Shown here one piece after another: positions 10,923 to 19,366 of a stretch of DNA of 64,000 nt; position 1 is the first letter of the stretch; each line of letters starts with the position of its first letter. The stretch comes from Methylosinus sp. H3A (GTDB taxonomy: Bacteria > Pseudomonadota > Alphaproteobacteria > Rhizobiales > Beijerinckiaceae). The stretch is taken from NCBI RefSeq assembly GCF_015709455.1, contig NZ_JADNQW010000005.1:3306001-3370000 (forward strand), read 5' to 3'. Made by a program: the position numbers and the translations under genes. The notes under the pieces are model-generated. The model saw only the letters and a list, made by a program, of their open reading frames with translations. It was not told where the DNA came from and did no database searches.

Positions 10923-13427
10923 ATGAACAAGATCAAAGCGCCGTTTTCTCTGCGCAGCCTTCGGCGCGGCGTGTCCGCGCCGGCGCCGCGCATCGACGGC
11001 CCGTCCGCGAAAGTATTGGGAGCGGCGGCCCTGCTCGTCGCGGGCGTCGGCGTCGCGACGGCGCAGGAATCGACTCAGCCGCTGCCGGCCGTGCGCGTCG
11101 ACGCGCCGAAAGAAAAGCCGAAGCCTGTCGTTCGCGCCGCGCCGGCCACGCATCACGCCGCAACGCCGCGCCGCACGACGCGCGCTCCGGCGCAGCCGGC
11201 TGGCCCGCAACAGGGCGCGCAGGGCGCTCAGACCGCGCAGACGGGGGCCGGGGGAGGCGCCGCGCCGGCCGACGCCAATCCTTACGCCGATCCGAAGGCG
11301 CCCTATAAGGCCGATCGCCTGTCGTCGAACAAATTCACCCAGCCGCTGCTGAACACGCCGCGCACGGTCACCGTCCTCACCAAGGAAATTCTCGAGGACA
11401 AGAACGCCACCACGCTGAAAGAGATCGCCCGCAGCACGGCCGGCGTCACGCTCGGCTCGGGCGAGGGCGGCAACGCCTTTGGCGACCGCTTCTTCATTCG
11501 CGGCTTCGACGCCCGCAACGACATATTCGTCGACGGCGTCCGCGATCCGGGCGTCAGCCTGCGCGAGAATTTCTACACGGAGCAGGTGGAAATCCTGCGC
11601 GGTCCGGGCTCGAGCTTCGCTGGACGCGGCACCGCCGGCGGCGCGCTGAACATCGTCACCAAACAGGCCAAGGACCAGGACTTCACCGATATGAAGTTCT
11701 CCGGCGGCCCTTCGGACAATTCCAAGCGCATCGCCATCGATGTGAACAAGGCGATCAGCCCCATTCTCGCGGTGCGCGTCAACGGGCTCTTCCAGGACGC
11801 CAATGTCGCGGGACGCAATTATATCACTGACGATCGCAATGGCGTCTCGGGCTCCGTCGTCTTCAAGCCGATCGAGAATTTCACGCTCACGGCGAATTAC
11901 ACGCATTCCTATCAGAACGGCCTGCCGGACTTCGGCATCCCCTACAACCGCATCGCCAATCGGCCTTTCTCGGAAGGCGTCACGTCGCGCAACACCTGGT
12001 ATGGGCTGCTCAATCGCGACTTCCAGAAATATAGGCAGGACTTCGGCACTTTCACCGGCGAGTATCGCGTCAACGACGATCTGAAGATCACGAGCCGCCT
12101 GCGGCAGAGTCGCTCGATCGTCGATTACATCGGCACGTTGACGCAGAGCGCGAACCAAGCCGCGTCCTCGGTCAATATCGGCGCGCAGAGCCGCTATCAG
12201 GTGACCAATGTTCTCGCGAGCCAGACCGACATCAATTACAAATTCGCCACCGGCCCGGTGAAGCACGAAGTGGTGCTCGGCGCCGAATTCAGCCGCGAAG
12301 GACTGACGAGAACCAATTATCAGGGGCTCGTGTCGGAGTTCAACGGGCTCGCCTCGGTCGGCGGCGCGCTGGTCTGCAATCTCTATCTGCCCTGCAACGC
12401 GCTGCCGTTTCCGAACACGCCTTATCGCAATCAGAATGTCACGCGCGTCGCGGTCGACACCAAGGCCGGCTATCTGATCGAGACGGCGAATTACGAGGAC
12501 ATCGTCATTGCCAACGCCGGCGTGCGCTTCGACGATTATACGATCACCAACCGCAACGAGGCCTACACGACCTTCGCCGCCAATCACTCGTCTTTGGTGA
12601 ACTATAATTTCGGTCTCGTGCTGAAGCCTCTTCCCGAAGTGAGCCTCTATGCGGCCTATGCGACTTCCGCCAATCCGGTCGGCGCGGAGCTCGACGGCGG
12701 CGCCGCCAATTACGGCGGTCTCACCACGGCGGCGCAGATCTTCGCGCCGCAGCGCAATTACGCCAAGGAGATCGGCGCCAAATGGGAGCTGTTCGACCGG
12801 CATCTCTTGGCCACGGCGGCGCTGTTCCGCACCGATGTGACCGGCGCGCGCGAGGTGAACGGCTCGGTGACGAGTGGCGACGCGGCCTATTACGTGCAAG
12901 GCGCGGATTTAGAAATCGCGGGCAACATCACCGACAAATGGAGCGTGACCGGCGGCGTCGTCATCATGGAGTCGAAGGTCACGCGCTCGCAAATATCGAG
13001 CAACGTCGGCCTGCAGCTCGCCAATATCGCGCATGAATCGTTCAGCCTGCTGAGCAAATACAAGCTCGGCGATCTCTTCGGCCTCGATCCGGACACGATC
13101 GAATTCGGCGGCCAGGCGGTCTATCGCTCGAAGATCTACGGCGGCAACAATATCATCGCCAATGGCGCGACGAGCGTGAACGGCGTAACCGGATGGCCCG
13201 CGCCGACCGCCGCCAATCCCTTCGTGAATGTGCCGACGGCGCTGCCCTCCTACTGGCGCTTCGACGCTTTCCTCGAAGGCAAGGTCACGGAGAACATCAC
13301 GCTGAAGGTCTCGGTCGTGAACATGTTCGACCGCACCTATTATGACGCCTTCTATCAGACCGCGACGCCCTTCACCCAAGTGGCGCCCGGCCGCACTGTG
13401 CTGTTCGAGGCGCGCGCAAAATTCTGA
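10923..13427 (+). CDS. TonB-dependent siderophore receptor (Fiu/PiuA-like)
   Basis: This 834-residue outer-membrane receptor has an N-terminal export region with a hydrophobic segment ([17 protein letters not shown]), an Ala/Pro/Gln-rich linker, the plug domain ([18 protein letters not shown]...[19 protein letters not shown]...[19 protein letters not shown]), and a beta-barrel ending with a terminal Phe (ARAKF). The plug sequence and the adjacent PiuC/YbiX-type dioxygenases match the arrangement of catecholate siderophore receptors (fiu-ybiX, piuA-piuC). The start is the second ATG of the frame, preceded by a GGCAGGA site; the first would lengthen an already long leader. It imports ferric siderophore using energy from the ExbB-ExbD-TonB genes downstream. 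The exact ligand is unknown. Confidence 0.9.
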   Translation: MNKIKAPFSLRSLRRGVSAPAPRIDGPSAKVLGAAALLVAGVGVATAQESTQPLPAVRVDAPKEKPKPVVRAAPATHHAATPRRTTRAPAQPAGPQQGAQGAQTAQTGAGGGAAPADANPYADPKAPYKADRLSSNKFTQPLLNTPRTVTVLTKEILEDKNATTLKEIARSTAGVTLGSGEGGNAFGDRFFIRGFDARNDIFVDGVRDPGVSLRENFYTEQVEILRGPGSSFAGRGTAGGALNIVTKQAKDQDFTDMKFSGGPSDNSKRIAIDVNKAISPILAVRVNGLFQDANVAGRNYITDDRNGVSGSVVFKPIENFTLTANYTHSYQNGLPDFGIPYNRIANRPFSEGVTSRNTWYGLLNRDFQKYRQDFGTFTGEYRVNDDLKITSRLRQSRSIVDYIGTLTQSANQAASSVNIGAQSRYQVTNVLASQTDINYKFATGPVKHEVVLGAEFSREGLTRTNYQGLVSEFNGLASVGGALVCNLYLPCNALPFPNTPYRNQNVTRVAVDTKAGYLIETANYEDIVIANAGVRFDDYTITNRNEAYTTFAANHSSLVNYNFGLVLKPLPEVSLYAAYATSANPVGAELDGGAANYGGLTTAAQIFAPQRNYAKEIGAKWELFDRHLLATAALFRTDVTGAREVNGSVTSGDAAYYVQGADLEIAGNITDKWSVTGGVVIMESKVTRSQISSNVGLQLANIAHESFSLLSKYKLGDLFGLDPDTIEFGGQAVYRSKIYGGNNIIANGATSVNGVTGWPAPTAANPFVNVPTALPSYWRFDAFLEGKVTENITLKVSVVNMFDRTYYDAFYQTATPFTQVAPGRTVLFEARAKF

Positions 13428-13445
13428 GACACGCCTGTCGAGGCG

Positions 13446-13493
13446 GGCGCCGGCTCCCTTGGAAAAGTTTCAAACAAGGAGCCGGCGCCTTTC
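13446..13493 (+). terminator. stem-loop terminator after the receptor gene
   Basis: GGCGCCGGCTCCCTT pairs with AAGGAGCCGGCGCC with one bulged base and a 15-base loop, followed by TTTCCTC. It lies 19 bases after the receptor stop and 47 before the first dioxygenase start, so it may attenuate read-through from receptor into the dioxygenase-exbBD-tonB genes. Confidence 0.6.
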
Positions 13494-13539
13494 CTCGGCG
13501 CAGCGAAACATGGAATGTGCGGCCACAGAGGGGTTCCCC

Positions 13540-14223
13540 ATGCTGATCTGCGTCCCGGACGTTCTGAGCAAGGAGGCGGTCGCCCAGTTCCGCAGCGTCA
13601 TGGACGCCGCGGAATGGGAGGACGGAGCCTCCACCGCCGGCGCGCAGCCGCCCTCGGTGAAGAGCAATGAGCAGCTGCCGCCCAATGGCGAAATGTCGCG
13701 GCGCCTCGGCGAGCGCTTGTTGCAAGCGCTCGTCGGCAATCCGGGCTTCGTTTCGGCGGCCATTCCGCTGCGCATCTATCCGCCTATGTTCAGTCGCTAT
13801 CGCGTCGGCCATCGTTTCGGCGTCCATGTCGACAATGCCGTGCGCGGCGATCCGCTGACCGGAACGCGCATTCGCGCCGATCTCGCGGTCACCGTCTTCC
13901 TTTCCGAGCCGGAGGAATATGACGGCGGCGAATTGGTCGTCGACGACGCCTATGATTCGCATCAGGTCAAGCTTCCGGCGGGCGCGCTCGCCATCTATCC
14001 GGCGAGCGATCTGCACATGGTTTCGCCGGTCACGCGCGGCGCGCGCGTCGCCTCCTTCTTCTGGGTGCAGAGCATGATCCGCCAGGAGAGCGTGCGCGAT
14101 GTGATCTATGATCTCGACACGGCGATCCAGCAGCTCGCGCCGCGCCTCGGCGGCGATGACGAGGATGTGATGAAGCTCGGCGGCGTCTATCACAATCTCA
14201 TACGCCATTGGAGCGAGGTATGA
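13540..14223 (+). CDS. PKHD-type Fe(II)/2-oxoglutarate hydroxylase (PiuC/YbiX family), copy 1
   Basis: The 227-residue protein begins [17 protein letters not shown] and has the family's double-stranded beta-helix residues: the iron ligands in [11 protein letters not shown] (His-x-Asp) near residue 95, the segment [11 protein letters not shown], the distal His in [12 protein letters not shown] near 155, and the 2-oxoglutarate-binding Arg in GARVASFFW. These cytoplasmic dioxygenases accompany siderophore receptors and are thought to modify imported ferric siderophore; the reaction is not settled. The ATG at 13540 has an AGAGGGG ribosome-binding site, and this start gives exactly the length of the next gene. 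The two copies lie in tandem, 10 bases apart. Confidence 0.9.
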   Translation: MLICVPDVLSKEAVAQFRSVMDAAEWEDGASTAGAQPPSVKSNEQLPPNGEMSRRLGERLLQALVGNPGFVSAAIPLRIYPPMFSRYRVGHRFGVHVDNAVRGDPLTGTRIRADLAVTVFLSEPEEYDGGELVVDDAYDSHQVKLPAGALAIYPASDLHMVSPVTRGARVASFFWVQSMIRQESVRDVIYDLDTAIQQLAPRLGGDDEDVMKLGGVYHNLIRHWSEV

Positions 14224-14233
14224 GGGTCGCGCC

Positions 14234-14917
14234 ATGCTGATCTGCATACCCGATGTGCTCGATGCGCGGCAGGTCGCCTATTTTCGCGACGTGATGTCGC
14301 AGACCGTGTGGGAAGACGGCCGCACGACCGCAGGCTCGCAATCGAGCCTGGTGAAGAATAATCTGCAGCTGCCGCAAGACGGCGCCGCCGCCCGCGAATT
14401 GGGCGATCTCGTGCTCGATGCGCTCGCAGCCTGTCCGACTTTCGTCTCCGCCGCTCTGCCGCTGCGGATTTTCCCGCCGCTGTTCAATCGTTATGGCGCA
14501 GGACACGACTTCGGCCTGCATGTCGACAACGCCATTCGCGGCGTGCCGCGCACATCGGTGCGCATTCGCACCGATCTCTCCGTCACTCTGTTTCTCGCCG
14601 ACCCCGACGAATACGACGGCGGCGAGCTCGTCATCGAGGACCATTATGGCGCGCAGGAAGTGAAGCTGCCTGCCGGTCATCTGGTGCTCTATCCTTCGAC
14701 CAGCCTGCATCTCGTGCGAGAAGTGACGCGTGGTGAGCGCGTCGCCTCCTTCTTCTGGCTTCAAAGCATGATTCGCGACAACGTGGTACGTTCGTTGCTA
14801 TTCGATTTGGACCAGACGATTCAAGATCTCACGGGGAGGCTCGGAGCGGGCGATCCGGCCTGCGTCAAGCTGACAGGCGTCTACCACAATCTCATTCGCA
14901 TATGGGCGGAAGCATGA
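14234..14917 (+). CDS. PKHD-type Fe(II)/2-oxoglutarate hydroxylase (PiuC/YbiX family), copy 2
   Basis: Also 227 residues, this is a paralogue of the preceding gene: [17 protein letters not shown] at the start, [16 protein letters not shown] for the His-x-Asp iron ligands, [14 protein letters not shown], and [20 protein letters not shown] for the distal His and 2-oxoglutarate Arg. All active-site residues are intact in both copies, so neither looks like a relic. Sequence has diverged substantially between the two (for example around residues 40-60), which points to an old duplication or separate substrates. The stop overlaps the exbB start in an ATGA, so this gene is translationally coupled to the energy-transducing genes. 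Confidence 0.9.
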   Translation: MLICIPDVLDARQVAYFRDVMSQTVWEDGRTTAGSQSSLVKNNLQLPQDGAAARELGDLVLDALAACPTFVSAALPLRIFPPLFNRYGAGHDFGLHVDNAIRGVPRTSVRIRTDLSVTLFLADPDEYDGGELVIEDHYGAQEVKLPAGHLVLYPSTSLHLVREVTRGERVASFFWLQSMIRDNVVRSLLFDLDQTIQDLTGRLGAGDPACVKLTGVYHNLIRIWAEA

Positions 14918-15708
14918 AACGGTCATTCCAGACGTTAGAGATCGCGGCCTCGTCGCTCCTCCTATCGACCTCTCTCGCTTTCGCGGAAGGGCGCGCGGAC
15001 ATCGTCAATCGTCCGCATGATCTGTCCGTGTCGAGCATGTTTCTCAACGCCGACATCGTCGTGAAGATCGTCATGCTCGGCCTGCTCGCGGCGTCCATCG
15101 GCACATGGACCGTGCTCATCGCCAAGACGATCGAATTGAAGCGCGCACGCACGCGCATTCGCGACTCGATCGAACGTTTGCAGGATGCGCGCGGCCTCGC
15201 GGAGGCGCGTCTCGCGCTCGGCGCCGCCGATCCTCTGGCGAGCGCGCTGATCGCCGAGGCGCTGCGCGAATTCCGTCTCTCTTCCGATCTTTCTTCCGCC
15301 GGCGGTTTGAAGGAGCGCGTCGCGTCGAGCTTCGCGGAGATCGAGCGCGCCGAAAGCCTCTCCATCCGTCGCGGCACGGGCCTGCTCGCTTCGGTCGGCT
15401 CCACGGGCCCCTTCATCGGCCTGTTCGGCACGGTGTGGGGCATTATGAACGCCTTCATCGGCATTTCGAAAGCGCAGACGACCAATCTCGCCGTCGTCGC
15501 GCCGGGCATCGCCGAGGCGCTGCTCGCCACCGCCGTCGGCCTCTTCGCGGCCATCCCCGCGGTGCTGATCTATAATCATCTGGCGCGCTCCACGAGCTCC
15601 TATCTCGAGCTCGTCTCCAATCTCTCCGGCGAACTGCTGCGCATCGTCTCGCGCGATCTCGATCGCGGCGTCCAGCAGGCGCCCGCCGCTCTGCGCGCCG
15701 CGGAGTAA
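14914..15708 (+). CDS. exbB: biopolymer transport protein ExbB
   Basis: The 264-residue protein starts with a cleavable-looking signal peptide ([24 protein letters not shown]), then three transmembrane segments: [21 protein letters not shown] near residue 50, [21 protein letters not shown] near 155, and [21 protein letters not shown] near 200. The conserved MotA/TolQ/ExbB helices and the [14 protein letters not shown] motif identify it as the proton-channel subunit of the TonB complex in the inner membrane. N-terminal signal-containing ExbB is common in alphaproteobacteria. The start at 14914 makes an ATGA overlap with the preceding dioxygenase. TolQ is the alternative but the exbD-tonB context decides. 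Confidence 0.93.
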   Translation: MKRSFQTLEIAASSLLLSTSLAFAEGRADIVNRPHDLSVSSMFLNADIVVKIVMLGLLAASIGTWTVLIAKTIELKRARTRIRDSIERLQDARGLAEARLALGAADPLASALIAEALREFRLSSDLSSAGGLKERVASSFAEIERAESLSIRRGTGLLASVGSTGPFIGLFGTVWGIMNAFIGISKAQTTNLAVVAPGIAEALLATAVGLFAAIPAVLIYNHLARSTSSYLELVSNLSGELLRIVSRDLDRGVQQAPAALRAAE

Positions 15709-15713
15709 CGCCA

Positions 15714-16160
15714 ATGGCCGGCAATATCGGAGGTTCGCCGCGCGGCGCGCTCGAAGAGACGCACGAGATCAATGTCACGCCCTTCATCGACGTGATGCTC
15801 GTGCTGCTGATCATCTTCATGGTGGCGGCGCCGCTCGCCACCGTCGATCTTCCCGTCGATCTGCCGGCCGCGAGCGCCGCGACGCACGCCAAGCCCGACA
15901 AGCCGGTCTATCTCACCATTCAGGCCGATCTCGCATTGGCTTTGGGCGAGACGCCGGTGAAGCGCAATGATCTCGTGGCTTCGCTGGACGCGCTCGCCGG
16001 CGGCGACAAGGACAAGCGCGTCTTCCTGCGCGCCGACACGGCCGTGCCCTATGGCGAGATGATGGCCATTCTCGAGCGACTGCGCGCAGGCGGCTATGCG
16101 AAGGTCTCGCTCGTCGCGCTCGACGCCGGCGGCGCCGCGACAGGCGGGGCGACGAAATGA
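15714..16160 (+). CDS. exbD: biopolymer transport protein ExbD
   Basis: The 148-residue protein has a short cytoplasmic N terminus, one transmembrane helix starting NVTPFIDVMLVLLIIFMVAAP with the essential membrane Asp (Asp in PFIDVM), and a periplasmic domain ending GYAKVSLVALDAGG. This is the standard ExbD/TolR layout; together with ExbB it uses the proton motive force to energise TonB. It starts 5 bases after exbB, and its last codons overlap the tonB start in an ATGA. Confidence 0.94.
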   Translation: MAGNIGGSPRGALEETHEINVTPFIDVMLVLLIIFMVAAPLATVDLPVDLPAASAATHAKPDKPVYLTIQADLALALGETPVKRNDLVASLDALAGGDKDKRVFLRADTAVPYGEMMAILERLRAGGYAKVSLVALDAGGAATGGATK

Positions 16161-16948
16161 GCGTCGCCGCCGATCTCGGCAATTCGGGACCGAACAGCCG
16201 TGTCTGGAGCGGCGCGGCGCTGGCTGCGCTGGCTGCGCATCTTCTTGCGCTGGCCGCCATTTTCGTCGTCTTCGAGATCGAGCCGGACGATGACGCCACA
16301 GGCGCCCCGGCGATCGAGATCAGCCTCGCTCCCGCCGCGCCGCATGTCGAGGATGCGCCCGACGCGCCGCCGGGCCCTCTGGCCGACGAGGCCGCGGCCG
16401 CCGCGCCGGCGGTCGCCGCCTCGCAGACCAAGGACAATGACGATCCCAAAATCGCCCGCGTCGAGGCCGACGACGCCGATTATGCGATCGCCGAAAAGCA
16501 CGAGAAGCCTGTCGAGGAGCCGACGAAGCGCGAGGCGACGCCGGTGATCTCCGCGGAATCGGCGGCGTCCGAGGCGGCCGCGCCGCCCAAGAGCGAGGCG
16601 CTCGCCGAGGCGCCGCGCGCCGTCGCGCCCGCGCAAGGCGCCGACAAGGCCGCCCGCGCCGCCAAGCTCACCTGGCAGAAATCGCTGATGGCCCATATCG
16701 AGCGCGCGAAGCGCTATCCGAGTGGGGTCGGACGGCGCGCCGGCGATGTCGCGATCGCTTTCAAGCTCGACCGACTGGGCCATTTGGTGAGCGCCAGCAT
16801 CAAGCGGTCCTCGGGCGACCGCGCTTTCGACGAGGCGGCCCTCGCCATGATGAAGCGCGCCGATCCCATGCCGCCGCCGCCGCCCGCCGTGGCGGACGAG
16901 GGGCTCGGCTTCGAGATGCCGGTGCAGTTTCGCGCCGACAAGCGCTGA
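16157..16948 (+). CDS. tonB: TonB family energy transducer
   Basis: The 263-residue protein has an N-terminal transmembrane anchor (GAALAALAAHLLALAAIFVVF), a long Ala/Glu/Asp-rich periplasmic linker (residues 45-165) and a TonB C-terminal domain with the YP motif in HIERAKRYPSGVGRRAGDVAIAF and the DEAALAMMKRADPMPPPP segment. It transmits energy from ExbBD to outer-membrane receptors, here presumably the receptor encoded upstream. The linker is acidic and Ala-rich with few Pro-Lys repeats, unlike enterobacterial TonB but usual for alphaproteobacteria. It overlaps exbD by 4 bases. Confidence 0.93.
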   Translation: MSVAADLGNSGPNSRVWSGAALAALAAHLLALAAIFVVFEIEPDDDATGAPAIEISLAPAAPHVEDAPDAPPGPLADEAAAAAPAVAASQTKDNDDPKIARVEADDADYAIAEKHEKPVEEPTKREATPVISAESAASEAAAPPKSEALAEAPRAVAPAQGADKAARAAKLTWQKSLMAHIERAKRYPSGVGRRAGDVAIAFKLDRLGHLVSASIKRSSGDRAFDEAALAMMKRADPMPPPPPAVADEGLGFEMPVQFRADKR

Positions 16949-17015
16949 GCCGGCGAGCCGTCGCCGCGGAACATGCTAAGCTTCGGGGACGCGACTCCGT
17001 CACCGAAGGGACCGC

Positions 17016-18443
17016 ATGACCGAGAGAGGCTCTTTCCTGCGCGATCTCGCGCGCGTCAAACCGCTCGAGACGCTGCGGGCCGAGTCCGGCAGGCCGAGCG
17101 AGCTGCGCCGCGTGCTCGGCCTTTGGCAATTGACCAGCATCGGCCTCGGCGGGCTGATCGGCGTCGGCATTTTCGTTTTGACCGGCGTGGTGGCGGCGAC
17201 GCAGGCCGGTCCGGCGGTCTCGCTGTCCTTCCTCATCGCCGGCGTCGCCAGCGCCGCGGCCGCGCTCTGCTACGCGGAATTCGCCGGCATGATCCCGGCC
17301 GCCGGCAGCGCCTATACTTACGCTTATGCGGTGCTCGGCGAGCTTGCGGCCTGGATCATCGGCTGGGATCTGCTGCTCGAATATGCGCTCGTCGTCGCGG
17401 TCGTCTCCATCGGCTGGTCCGGCTATCTGCAGGCGCTGCTCGGCCAGCTCGGCCTCGCTCTGCCGGTCTGGGCCTCGGGCGCGGCCGGAACGGGGGAGGG
17501 CAGGATCGTCGATCTCGCGGCCATATTGGGCGCGCTCTTCGTCGCCGGCGTGCTCGTGCTGCGCATCGAATGGGGCGCGCGCTTCAACGCCGTCATGGTG
17601 GTGGTGAAAACGGCCGCGGTTCTTCTCGTCGTCGCGGTGGGGTTGCCGCATGTGCGCGTCGAGAATTGGACGCCCTTCATGCCTTTCGGCTTCGGCGGCG
17701 TCGTCGAGGGCGCTGCGGTCGTGTTTTTCGCCGTCTTCGGCTATGACACGCTGACGACAGCGGCCGAGGAGGCGAAAGACCCGCAGCGCCAATTGCCGCG
17801 CGCAGTGCTGCTCTCCCTCGGCGTCGCACTCACGCTCTATGTGGTGATGTCGCTCGTGCTCACCGGCATGGTGCGCTACGACACGCTGAACAATCCGGCG
17901 CCTGTCGCCACGGCCTTGACCGCCGTCGGCCTGCCCTGGGCGACCTTCGTCATCTCGGTCGCGGCGGTCGCGGGCATCATCAGCGTCATGCTGGCCTTTC
18001 TGCTCGGCTGCGCGCGCATCTGCTTCGCCATGAGCCGAGACGGATTGCTGCCGACCTGGCTCTCACATGCACATCCGCGCTTCCACACGCCGCATCGTCC
18101 CACGCTCGTCATCGGCGCGTCGACGGCCGTCGTCGCCGGGCTCTACCCGATCCGTGAAGTGGCGGAGCTCGTGAATATCGGCACGCTTTCGGCTTTCGTC
18201 GTCATCTGCATTTGCGTGATCGTGATGCGGCGCACGCGGCCGGATGCGCCGCGTAGCTTTCGAACGCCGCTCTCGCCCTGGACACCGCTGGTCGGCGTCG
18301 GCTTCTCGCTCTGGCTTCTCTCCAAACTGCCCGCGGCGGCCTGGGAGCGCTTCGCGATCTGGATGGTTCTGGGGCTGATCGTTTATTTTTCCTATGGGCG
18401 GCGGCGCAGCAAATTGGCGCGCGCGAGATCTGCCGACGTGTAG
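17016..18443 (+). CDS. APC superfamily amino acid permease (cationic amino acid transporter-like)
   Basis: The 475-residue protein has about 12 predicted membrane helices. The first carries the APC substrate-site motif GLGGLIGVGIFVLTG, helix 3 region has GMIPAAGSAYTYAY, helix 6 has FFAVFGYDTLTTAAEEAKDPQRQLP, and helix 8 is followed by CFAMSRDGLLP. These match the CAT-type branch of the APC family (YfnA-like), which imports amino acids by proton symport across the inner membrane. The cytoplasmic N terminus (SFLRDLARVKPLE) is also typical of that branch. It lies 67 bases after tonB and is probably a separate unit. The exact substrate is not predictable. Confidence 0.88.
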   Translation: MTERGSFLRDLARVKPLETLRAESGRPSELRRVLGLWQLTSIGLGGLIGVGIFVLTGVVAATQAGPAVSLSFLIAGVASAAAALCYAEFAGMIPAAGSAYTYAYAVLGELAAWIIGWDLLLEYALVVAVVSIGWSGYLQALLGQLGLALPVWASGAAGTGEGRIVDLAAILGALFVAGVLVLRIEWGARFNAVMVVVKTAAVLLVVAVGLPHVRVENWTPFMPFGFGGVVEGAAVVFFAVFGYDTLTTAAEEAKDPQRQLPRAVLLSLGVALTLYVVMSLVLTGMVRYDTLNNPAPVATALTAVGLPWATFVISVAAVAGIISVMLAFLLGCARICFAMSRDGLLPTWLSHAHPRFHTPHRPTLVIGASTAVVAGLYPIREVAELVNIGTLSAFVVICICVIVMRRTRPDAPRSFRTPLSPWTPLVGVGFSLWLLSKLPAAAWERFAIWMVLGLIVYFSYGRRRSKLARARSADV

Positions 18444-18531
18444 CTTGAAAATTCACGACGCCCGCTTCAGATAATTGAAAATTGGTCCGTGCGAACGGCT
18501 GTTGTCTCGTCGCTCGGAAGGATCGGATTGC

Positions 18532-19212
18532 ATGAGCGAAGTCGCGGGCGTAACCTCGACTGTCGAGGGCAACGACAAGATCGCCGAGCTCGAGGCGGAG
18601 CTCGCGGGCGTAAAAGCCGAGCTGCGCGCCGAAAAAGACCGCTATCGCGAGCTGCGCCATCGCGTGCGCAACGATCTTCAGGCTCTGGCGACATTGATCT
18701 CCGCGCAATCACGGCGTCTCGAGAAGCCGGAAGGATGCAGCAATTGCGCCATGCGCCTGCGCAGCGCCGTGGAGCTTCACAATGCGCTCGACGAGGACGA
18801 CGAAGCAGAAATCTGCATGTCCTCCTATCTCTGGGCGCTCTCCGAAGCGCGACGCAAAGCCTTCGACGATCGTATCGTCGGAGAGACGATCGCAGACGAG
18901 GATATTTTTCTCGACTATCGCCGCGCGCAATGCGTCGGCCTCGTCTATGTCGAAGCGGTCACCAATGCGATGAAGCACGCATTTCCAGGCGAAGCGCATG
19001 GCGAAGTGAAGGCGCGCCTGCGCCGTATCGGCGACCGGCTCGAGCTGACGATCGCCGACAATGGCTGCGGTTTCGACCCCGCGAATGTGGTGAAGGGCGA
19101 TGGGCTTCAGCTGATGCGAGGTCTCGCGCGGCAACTGAAGGGAGAAGCTTTTTTCGAGCGTCTTCCGCAGGGCGCATTGGTGCGGCTCGATTTCCCGGAA
19201 CATGTGGGATGA
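18532..19212 (+). CDS. soluble HisKA_2-type sensor histidine kinase
   Basis: The 226-residue product begins with a short coiled-coil stretch (DKIAELEAELAGVKAELRAEKD), followed directly by a HisKA_2-type phosphoacceptor segment RELRHRVRNDLQALATLISAQS, and an HATPase domain with N-box VEAVTNAMKHAFPG, G1 box ADNGCGFDP and GDGLQLMRGLARQL. There is no transmembrane helix and no PAS, GAF or other input domain, so a partner or the coiled coil must provide the signal. Kinases of this class act with PhyR-type or single-domain regulators in alphaproteobacterial stress responses; no response regulator is adjacent. A GGAAGGA site precedes the ATG. Confidence 0.8.
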   Translation: MSEVAGVTSTVEGNDKIAELEAELAGVKAELRAEKDRYRELRHRVRNDLQALATLISAQSRRLEKPEGCSNCAMRLRSAVELHNALDEDDEAEICMSSYLWALSEARRKAFDDRIVGETIADEDIFLDYRRAQCVGLVYVEAVTNAMKHAFPGEAHGEVKARLRRIGDRLELTIADNGCGFDPANVVKGDGLQLMRGLARQLKGEAFFERLPQGALVRLDFPEHVG

Positions 19213-19366
19213 AGCGCGTCACTCGGCGCTTTCCGCTCGAACGGAATCGTTCGAGCGATGAGAATTCTCTCCGAACGAAAAAGCGAGAGCGTTTCCAGCC
19301 GAAGTGGATGCCGGTTCGGCGTTGGAAACGCGTCAAAAGTCTAGAGTCTTCCGATCGGATCGGAAG
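19213..19366. repeat. palindromic intergenic repeat cluster between convergent genes
   Basis: Three inverted repeats lie in 154 bases: CGCTCGAACG-GAAT-CGTTCGAGCG (19234-19257), an imperfect stem with arms GCGTTTCCAGCCGAA and TTCGGCGTTGGAAACGC around GTGGATGCCGG (about 19289-19331), and CTTCCGAT-CGG-ATCGGAAG (19348-19366). The second resembles an interspersed repeat type I remember from rhizobial and methylobacterial genomes (a GTGGAT(G/A)CCGGTT core between mirrored arms). The third ends at the stop of the glycoside hydrolase gene and may serve as terminator for both convergent genes. Confidence 0.6.
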
